Assembly: GCA_903882745.1 (NCBI GenBank)
Contig: CAIRYG010000005.1
Coordinates: 1 to 64,000 of the forward strand
Length of the DNA: 64,000 nt
Direction: 5' to 3'
Source: an uncultured Gemmatimonadota bacterium
Lineage (GTDB): Bacteria > Gemmatimonadota > Gemmatimonadetes > Gemmatimonadales > Gemmatimonadaceae
Shown here one piece after another: positions 58,808 to 64,000 of this stretch. The notes beneath the pieces were generated by a model that was not told where the DNA came from, ran no database searches, and saw nothing but the letters and a program-made list of their open reading frames with translations. Position numbers and translations under genes: made by a program. The number at the start of each line of letters is the position of its first letter. The stretch's first letter is position 1.

Positions 58808-59599
58808 GTGGTACAACGGCGTGCCGACCGTAGATTCCGCCAGGTGACCCGCCTCGTGACCCGCCTCGTAAGCCGCTTACTGGACGCTGTGGAGAAGCGC
58901 CTGAGTGCCCTAAAGCTTGGGGTGCTGTTTGGGCGCACGCAGGGTTTTACGCTGCCGACGCGAATCCGCGTCGGGCGACAGTGGTACCCGACGCAGTTTC
59001 CGAATGAGCATGGGGTTCGGGTGGCGTTCCTCGAGGTGCTCCTTGCCGATTGCTACGGACTTCGCGCGCTGCCGCGCACGCTCGGAACGGTGCTGGACAT
59101 CGGAGCGAACGTTGGCCTCTTTGCTATCGCAGCGCGTCAGCGATTCCCCGACGCAACGATCCACTGCTACGAGCCGAACCCCGCGCTTGCGGGGCCCTTG
59201 AGGACGCACGCGGAGGCAGCGCACGCGGTGGTCTTCATGGAAGCGGTCGGTGACACCGCGGGGCACGTCTCGCTCGCATTCGGGTCCGAAAGTGTATTGA
59301 CGCGCACGGTCGGCGATGCGGCGGGCACGATTCCCTGTGCGGCCTTTGCCGACACGCTCGAGCGCCTAGCGCCTGGCGGCGCGTCTGTTGATTTGGTGAA
59401 GCTCGATTGCGAAGGCGCCGAGTGGGAGTTGTTGCGTGACGCGGCGCCATGGCAGCGCGTGCAACAACTCACGATGGAATACCACCTCGCTGACGGTCAG
59501 ACCCTGGCGCAGATGCGCGCGCTCGTGGAACGCGCAGGCTTTACGGTGCAGGTGGTGATGCCGGCGGACGCGTTCGGGCTGTTGGTGGCGCGGCGGTAA
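58808..59599 (+). CDS. FkbM-family methyltransferase
   Basis: A 263-residue SAM-dependent methyltransferase: VLDIGANVGLFAIAARQRFP (motif I), IHCYEPNPALAG, the FkbM motif VKLDCEGAEWELLRDA and LTMEYHL. FkbM enzymes O-methylate sugars or polyketides, and here it heads the glycan cluster at the window end. The N-terminal ~30 residues repeat R-L-V-T-R-L-V-S-R-L because of a short GTGACCCGCCTC-like direct repeat; the GTG at 58808 is the first start and a later one is possible. It converges on the MFS gene. Confidence 0.83.
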   Translation: MVQRRADRRFRQVTRLVTRLVSRLLDAVEKRLSALKLGVLFGRTQGFTLPTRIRVGRQWYPTQFPNEHGVRVAFLEVLLADCYGLRALPRTLGTVLDIGANVGLFAIAARQRFPDATIHCYEPNPALAGPLRTHAEAAHAVVFMEAVGDTAGHVSLAFGSESVLTRTVGDAAGTIPCAAFADTLERLAPGGASVDLVKLDCEGAEWELLRDAAPWQRVQQLTMEYHLADGQTLAQMRALVERAGFTVQVVMPADAFGLLVARR

Positions 59600-59657
59600 C
59601 AGCTGCTGCTGGCACAAAAGACACGCCCCACGCCACGCCAGACGCGCCTGCGGTGCC

Positions 59658-60869
59658 CTACTGCTGCAGCCGCCGGATCGAGCGCACTCCGAGCACCGGC
59701 CCCACTGCCAACGCGGCAAAGGCCCACGGCCACCCTGCGCCCCGCACGATGGGGGGAATCATCTGGATAGTGATGGTGGTGAGCAGAAAGCCGAGCGATG
59801 TCTGGAGGGTGAGGGCGGTACCCACCGCGTGCGGCTCAACCGACTCGGTCACCAGCACGCTGAACTGCGCGCTGTCGGCAATGATGAAAAACCCCCACAC
59901 GATGGTGAGCGGGGCAAGGATCCAGAGCGAGCGTCCGAAACTCAGTCCGATGAGTGCACAGCAGCTGCCGCTGATGACCAGGGCGCGAATCACAAGCGGT
60001 GCGCGCCCAATGCGGTCGGCCACCCAGCCGCCCCACACGCAGCCAATGCCCCCAACGGCGATGACGGCGAACGACAGCACCGCGATCGCCGGCGATGAGG
60101 GTGCGGTGAGTGCGTGCACATCACCGGCCACACTCGCTGCCAAGAATGCGGGAATCCAGGTCCAGTACGAATACAGCTCCGCCATGTGCCCGAGGTAGCC
60201 ACCCGTGGCGAGCCGCCAGCGGCGCGAGCGGAGCACGTCGGTGGCCAATGACCATGAGAACGGGCGCGGTGGAAATGCGTGTGGACCGTCACGATACAAA
60301 CACAGCACCAACACCGCAGCCAGCAGTGCAGCGCTGCAACAGACCACCGTAACGCCAATCACCGTTGCGTCTGGAATCGCGTGGACGAGATACGGCCCAG
60401 CTTTGCCAATCGTGAGTGCGCCAACAACCGTGCCCACCGCGAGTCCGCGTCGCTCGCGAAACCAGGTGCTCGCCATCTTCATGGCCGGTGGATACACGCC
60501 GGCAAGACAGACGCCGGACAAAAACCGACTCGCAATGATCACCGTGAATGATCCGGCCACAGCCATCGGCGCACTGGCCAACGCGCCCAGTGTCGCCGCC
60601 GATGCAAAGAGCAGTCGCGCGGGGATCACATCTGCAAGGTTGAGCACCGCCGAGAGCGCCGTACCGATCACGAAGCCGAGTTGAACCGCGACAGTGAGCA
60701 TCGCGACCTGTCCCCCTGTCAGGTCGAACCGCGCCTGCAGTTGCGGTGCGACGGCGCTCCCCGCGAACCAGAGCGACATGCCAAGGAGCTCCGCCGTCGC
60801 CAGCAGCGCGAGCATGCGCCAACGGTGCGGCGCGTCGTCGCGCAGAACGGAAGGAATGGGTGCGGTCAT
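59658..60869 (-). CDS. Major facilitator superfamily transporter
   Basis: A 403-residue polytopic protein with about 12 hydrophobic helices. The MFS cytoplasmic motifs are visible: ADVIPARLLF after TM2 in place of the usual GxLaDrxGrr, SGVCLAGVYPPAMKM, WFRERRGLAVGTVVGALTIG, and GWVADRIGRAPLV in the second half. It resembles NNP/cyanate-type or Bcr-like permeases. The substrate is not predictable. It lies 6 bp downstream of the glycosyltransferase gene on the same strand, so it may belong to the glycan operon. Confidence 0.83.
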   Translation of the reverse strand: MTAPIPSVLRDDAPHRWRMLALLATAELLGMSLWFAGSAVAPQLQARFDLTGGQVAMLTVAVQLGFVIGTALSAVLNLADVIPARLLFASAATLGALASAPMAVAGSFTVIIASRFLSGVCLAGVYPPAMKMASTWFRERRGLAVGTVVGALTIGKAGPYLVHAIPDATVIGVTVVCCSAALLAAVLVLCLYRDGPHAFPPRPFSWSLATDVLRSRRWRLATGGYLGHMAELYSYWTWIPAFLAASVAGDVHALTAPSSPAIAVLSFAVIAVGGIGCVWGGWVADRIGRAPLVIRALVISGSCCALIGLSFGRSLWILAPLTIVWGFFIIADSAQFSVLVTESVEPHAVGTALTLQTSLGFLLTTITIQMIPPIVRGAGWPWAFAALAVGPVLGVRSIRRLQQ

Positions 60870-60875
60870 GGCCTG

Positions 60876-62063
60876 TTAGCGACGCGCCGGACCAAGCGAT
60901 CGATAGAACTCGATCGTTGTTCGCGCAATCTGATCCCAGGACGTATCCGTCGCCAGCGCGTGCGCCCCACAGCGGAGCGTATGCAAGCGCGCGCGGTCCC
61001 CATTGAGCGCACTGATTGCCGCAACGAACGCCTCGACACTCGGCGGATCGATAAACACGCCAGCGGCGGCCGTTGCGAGCAACTCACGACTCGCCCCAGA
61101 ATCGGTTGCCAGCGGCGCGAGCCCGCAGGCCATCCCCTCCACCAGCCCGATGCTGAACCCTTCGGCCCAGCTTGGATGCAAGAGCAGGTGACAATCATGC
61201 AGGAGCGAGGAAAGCTCCCTTTGATCGTAGCGTGGCCGTACGCGGATCAGATGATGTGCGCGTGGGGTGATGTCCGCGAGCACGCGATCAGTAGGAAGTC
61301 CGGTGCCTAGCAGGTCGAGCTCGAACGCGATGCCGCGGTCGAGCAACGCCTCAACGACCGCCGCGATGCATGCGATCCCTTTGCGCGGAATCCAGCTGCC
61401 GACGAACGCGAGGCGCAGCGGCCGCGCGTCGGAGGAGGCGCGCGTCGGTGCTGGCAGCGCGCGCAAGACATCAGAGACGGCGTTGTGACTGACCAGCACT
61501 CGCTCAGGCGGCACATGCCATCGCGTGCGCGTGATGTGCGCATCGCGCGCATTGAGCATCACCACGCCGTCAGCGTGTCGCACGGACTGTTCCACCTCCC
61601 ACAGCCGATACCATCCACTGTACAGGCGGTACCCAACAGACAGGGGCGTCCCCTCGAGCGCCATGTGATCCGCGAGCGCTTGGTGCGCGGTGTGTTCGAG
61701 TCCGTGCGCGCGCGTCACGATGCGCGGCCCTTCGGTACGCGGGCCTTCGGATCGGCGCGCAAGCCAGACCCAGGCATCACCGCTGGTGGCATCGACCACA
61801 TCGTACCGATGTCCCTCGCGCTTCAGGAATGCGGCCACGCGCCAGGGAAAGAGCAATCGATGTCCCTTCGGAGGACCGTCAGGGAAGGCATCCTGATAGC
61901 CGTACGTGTGAACCTCATGCCCGAGCGCGCGCATCGCGTCGTGGAGCGAGAGCGTGGCGCCGCCGACGCCAGCATTCCGATCCATGGCGTGATGGACCAC
62001 GAACAACACGCGCAGTGCGTGCGGCGCGCTCACGTACGGCGCGCTCACGTACGGCGCGCTCAC
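60876..62063 (-). CDS. GT4-family glycosyltransferase
   Basis: A 395-residue GT-B glycosyltransferase. N-terminal VLFVVHHAMDRNAGVGGATLSLHDAMRALGHEV with the GG-x-GG donor-side loop, then LNARDAHITRTRWHVPPERVLVSHNAV, LRLAFVGSWIPRKGIACIAAVV, and the EX7E region LHPSWAEGFSIGLVEGMACGLAPLAT. It would transfer a sugar from a nucleotide donor to a lipid-linked glycan. Its N-terminus has a SAPYV pentad repeat from a 15-bp tandem repeat. It overlaps the upstream methyltransferase gene by ATGA. Confidence 0.88.
   Translation of the reverse strand: MSAPYVSAPYVSAPHALRVLFVVHHAMDRNAGVGGATLSLHDAMRALGHEVHTYGYQDAFPDGPPKGHRLLFPWRVAAFLKREGHRYDVVDATSGDAWVWLARRSEGPRTEGPRIVTRAHGLEHTAHQALADHMALEGTPLSVGYRLYSGWYRLWEVEQSVRHADGVVMLNARDAHITRTRWHVPPERVLVSHNAVSDVLRALPAPTRASSDARPLRLAFVGSWIPRKGIACIAAVVEALLDRGIAFELDLLGTGLPTDRVLADITPRAHHLIRVRPRYDQRELSSLLHDCHLLLHPSWAEGFSIGLVEGMACGLAPLATDSGASRELLATAAAGVFIDPPSVEAFVAAISALNGDRARLHTLRCGAHALATDTSWDQIARTTIEFYRSLGPARR
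62021..62063. repeat. 15-bp tandem repeat, ~3 units, in GT4 5' end
   Basis: About three copies of ACGGCGCGCTCACGT (exact at 62036-62050, partial on either side), encoding SAPYV at the GT4 N-terminus. The repeat includes the start codon and the overlap with the preceding gene. Confidence 0.85.
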
Positions 62064-62785
62064 GGGCGGCCCTCTCCGCCCGCTCCGCGGGTAGCGACGG
62101 TCAGCGAGTGAGCGCCGAACCAGCGGGTGATCGCACGCACCTGATCGAGCGCAAACATCCGCTTGGGACGGCGACCCGGTAAGTACAGATAGTGCCCGAA
62201 CCCGTCAATCACGTCGACCCGGCAGCCGAGCGCACGCAGGGCTCGCACGCGTCCGATGAGTGTCACGGGTTGGTTGATAGGCTGCCCCGTTTCGGCATAC
62301 GGGCGCCCGGTGAGGTTCCGGAACGCGCGATACAATCCGAGCAGCCCAATATAGTTCGGCGTTGTGATGATGAGCCGGCCGCCGGGCTTCGTCACGCGCA
62401 CGAGCTCGGCGAGTCCTGCGGATGGCGACGGCACGTGCTCGAGCGTCTCAAAACTGCAGATGAGGTCGAAGGTCGCGTCCGCAAAGGGAAGACGCTCGAT
62501 ATCGCCGGCGAGGAATCCACCCTCGGGTGCCCCTGACGCACCGTCGCGTTTAGCGATCGCGACGGCGGCCGGAGAATAGTCCGCGAAGGCAATACAGCGG
62601 GCGCCGCGGCCCGCGAGCCAGCGGACAAATGCTCCGCGGCCGCAGGCGATCTCGAGTACCACGAGGCCCGTGAGATCGCCCACATAGGGCATCGCGGCCT
62701 TGTGCCATGGCGAGAGTACGTCGTCGGGCCGCTCGACCTCGAGCGCCCGATGCCAGTCGTCATAGGCGCGGCGTGTGTCCGTCAT
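62060..62785 (-). CDS. Class I SAM-dependent methyltransferase (Methyltransf_11 type)
   Basis: A 241-residue methyltransferase: VVLEIACGRGAFVRWLAGRG (motif I, E-x-A-C-G-x-G), CIAFADYSPAAV, LPFADATFDLICSFETLEHVPSP and LVRVTKPGGRLIITTPNY. The ATG at 62785 overlaps the stop of the upstream GT2 gene (ATGA); a longer frame from 62845 is inside that gene. It is part of a compact polysaccharide-type operon. The substrate is unknown. Confidence 0.86.
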   Translation of the reverse strand: MTDTRRAYDDWHRALEVERPDDVLSPWHKAAMPYVGDLTGLVVLEIACGRGAFVRWLAGRGARCIAFADYSPAAVAIAKRDGASGAPEGGFLAGDIERLPFADATFDLICSFETLEHVPSPSAGLAELVRVTKPGGRLIITTPNYIGLLGLYRAFRNLTGRPYAETGQPINQPVTLIGRVRALRALGCRVDVIDGFGHYLYLPGRRPKRMFALDQVRAITRWFGAHSLTVATRGAGGEGRP

Positions 62786-63627
62786 CCGCGCACGACGCGC
62801 TGCGCCTGCCGCTGCCACGCGCGGAAGTGCCAGAGGATGTGCCACGATTCGGCGACAAGCGACGCGAGCGCGCTGCAGCTGTCGACGAGTACTGGACGTT
62901 CACGTATCGCGCGGAGCCGTGTGAGTACCACGCGTCGCAGCAGCACTGTGAGCGACAGGGTTTCGCGGTGAATGGCCGAGTAGAGCACCACGGCATAGTG
63001 CTGCCGCGCGAGCGCTCCGCCCCACGCGAGTCGCCGCGGCGGGTGGTCGACAATGGCCTCCGAGGAGAATCCTTCGACGAGTCCGCCGTCACGTGCACGC
63101 TGCTGCAGATCGAAATCTTCCATGTGCGCGTGCGGAAACCGTTCATCAAATCCGCCAAACTGTTCGAAGGCGCTGCGGCGCATCAGGAAGTTGCAACTCC
63201 AGATCCACGCGCCCGCTTCGTTCACTGGCGAGATCTGCAGGGGCGATGTCCACGGCTGGCGGCAGACGGTGCGCCCCGGGGAGATGTCCCATCCATGCGC
63301 GACCGCGACGAGGAAGCCACTCAGCCAGTTGGGATCCGGAAGGCAGTCGTCGTCAGTAAAGACGAGATACGACGCCCGCGCCAGCCGCGCGCCCGCATTG
63401 CGGTTTGCGGAGGGGCCCCGCCGTGGGCCCGCCGTCCACTGAGCCCACGGGTAGCGGTCCGCCACCATACGGCGCGAGGTCTCGTCGGTACTGTCGTCAG
63501 AAACAATGACTTCGTAACGCGCGGCGTCGAGCGATTGCATGCCAGGTGCGAGTCGATCGAGGCACTGGGCCAGCGTGTCGGGGCGTTGGTACGTGGGAAT
63601 CACCACGCTGATCTGCGGCACGGTCAC
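62782..63627 (-). CDS. GT2-family glycosyltransferase
   Basis: A 281-residue GT-A glycosyltransferase: QISVVIPTYQRPDTLAQCLD, VIVSDDSTDET, GPSANRNAGARLARASYLVFTDDDCLPDP (DxD metal motif DDD) and the later MRRSAFEQFGGFDERFPHAHMEDFDLQQRA (acceptor-side ED). The GTG at 63627 overlaps the stop of the upstream methyltransferase-like gene (GTGA). It transfers a sugar during surface-glycan assembly. Confidence 0.87.
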   Translation of the reverse strand: MTVPQISVVIPTYQRPDTLAQCLDRLAPGMQSLDAARYEVIVSDDSTDETSRRMVADRYPWAQWTAGPRRGPSANRNAGARLARASYLVFTDDDCLPDPNWLSGFLVAVAHGWDISPGRTVCRQPWTSPLQISPVNEAGAWIWSCNFLMRRSAFEQFGGFDERFPHAHMEDFDLQQRARDGGLVEGFSSEAIVDHPPRRLAWGGALARQHYAVVLYSAIHRETLSLTVLLRRVVLTRLRAIRERPVLVDSCSALASLVAESWHILWHFRAWQRQAQRVVRG

Positions 63628-64000
63628 AACGCCGATTCCGCCCGAGCGGCGCGGCGCCACGCCACACCCAGTTGCTGCGGATCCTCACCAGCAATGCGGG
63701 TGAGTCGCCATCCATCAGCCGCGGGTAAGTGATCCATGGCCGCGCGACGAACCTGCGCGTCAACCCAATCGTGAAAGAGAATCACCGCGTTGGCCGGCAT
63801 GCGCGGGGCCACGAGTATGAGCTCATCGCGCACCCCGTCGTAGTCGTGGCGGCTGTCCTGAAAAAACACATCCGGCACTGTGGTCTCGAGCACCGGGGGC
63901 ATCGACGCCACCGAGGGCTGTCCGCGATGCACCACAATCCATGGCCGCAGCGCCTGTGCAATATGCGCCCCGGCCTTGGGGTAGAGATCGAACGTATGGA
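63624..64000 (-). CDS. SAM-dependent methyltransferase, C-terminal part (runs off the window)
   Basis: Partial gene, open to the window end. The visible 125 residues include DVFFQDSRHDYDGVRDELILVAPRMPANAVILFHDW, the C-terminal half of Methyltransf_24-like enzymes in which the D-x-x-H-xY and HDW motifs are conserved. The SAM-binding motif I must lie upstream, beyond 64000. It is coupled by GTGA to the GT2 gene and belongs to the same glycan-modifying operon. Confidence 0.72.
   Translation of the reverse strand, partial: HTFDLYPKAGAHIAQALRPWIVVHRGQPSVASMPPVLETTVPDVFFQDSRHDYDGVRDELILVAPRMPANAVILFHDWVDAQVRRAAMDHLPAADGWRLTRIAGEDPQQLGVAWRRAARAESAL

Noticed and set aside
57466-58833. A 455-residue plus-strand open frame
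   Set aside because: It mirrors class I fumarase on the other strand. High GC creates long antisense frames; its composition (His/Arg/Gly-rich) is non-protein-like.
1-64000. tRNA, rRNA, IS elements or prophage structural genes
   Set aside because: No cloverleaf, rRNA core sequence, transposase DDE/HUH motif or capsid/portal/terminase product was seen by eye; short RNAs could still be missed.

Overview
The window is GC-rich chromosomal DNA with dense, mostly ATGA/GTGA-overlapping operons. I infer a Gemmatimonadota-like organism (moderate confidence). The evidence is many signal-peptide proteins of types common there: a carboxypeptidase-regulatory-domain protein, a PQQ dehydrogenase with a cytochrome c domain, a reaction-centre-type CxxCH cytochrome with TPRs, M28/M61-like peptidases and outer-membrane barrels. 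A complete arginine block (argH, argR, argC-argB-argD) also lies here. No rRNA, tRNA, IS element or CRISPR array was recognised.

Positions 1-12225 form a defence island. It opens with the tail of a type 1 BREX locus: an N-terminally truncated DUF262/GmrSD-type protein, pglZ and brxL. This BrxL carries a MITD1-type phospholipase-D-like (MIT_C) C-terminus instead of a Lon protease domain. Converging on it is a four-gene bacterial ubiquitination-like (Bub) operon: multi-ubiquitin protein, Prok-E2_E protein, JAB-E1 fusion and DUF6527 protein. Divergent from the Bub operon, across a 175-bp AT-rich region with two good back-to-back promoters and tandem 8-bp repeats, runs an RHH / GNAT / XRE / ImmA-IrrE operon that looks like a regulatory switch or toxin-antitoxin module. 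A protein with a HEPN-type RxxxxH motif closes the island.

Positions 12.3-25.8 kb hold an outer-membrane barrel, an AddB/AddA-type recombination nuclease pair, and then an accessory operon flanked by two HigB/HigA modules. That operon encodes a MoxR AAA ATPase, an unknown protein, a vWA/HExxH metallopeptidase-like protein and a methionine adenosyltransferase. Its roughly 360-nt leader contains two copies of a structured RNA element, the first followed by an intrinsic terminator. This is a strong candidate for a tandem riboswitch.

Positions 25.8-35 kb are mostly envelope or periplasmic functions. Positions 35-40 kb are arginine biosynthesis with ARG-box-like palindromes. Positions 40-57 kb are mixed housekeeping and secreted enzymes: alkaline-phosphatase family, Smr, aldo/keto reductase-like, GT-C membrane protein, M28 peptidase, MoeB-rhodanese, MBL hydrolase, YggX-like and NrtR-like proteins. 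This stretch also has an unusual pair of ATP-grasp ligases, one fused to a SET methyltransferase domain, next to a VanX-type dipeptidase. Positions 57-64 kb hold class I fumarase and then a glycan/methyltransferase cluster that runs off the window end.

A recurring oddity is a set of 12- to 15-bp perfect tandem repeats at the ends of coding regions (33.2, 36.45, 40.2, 41.66 and 62.0 kb). All are multiples of three, and most lengthen a protein terminus.
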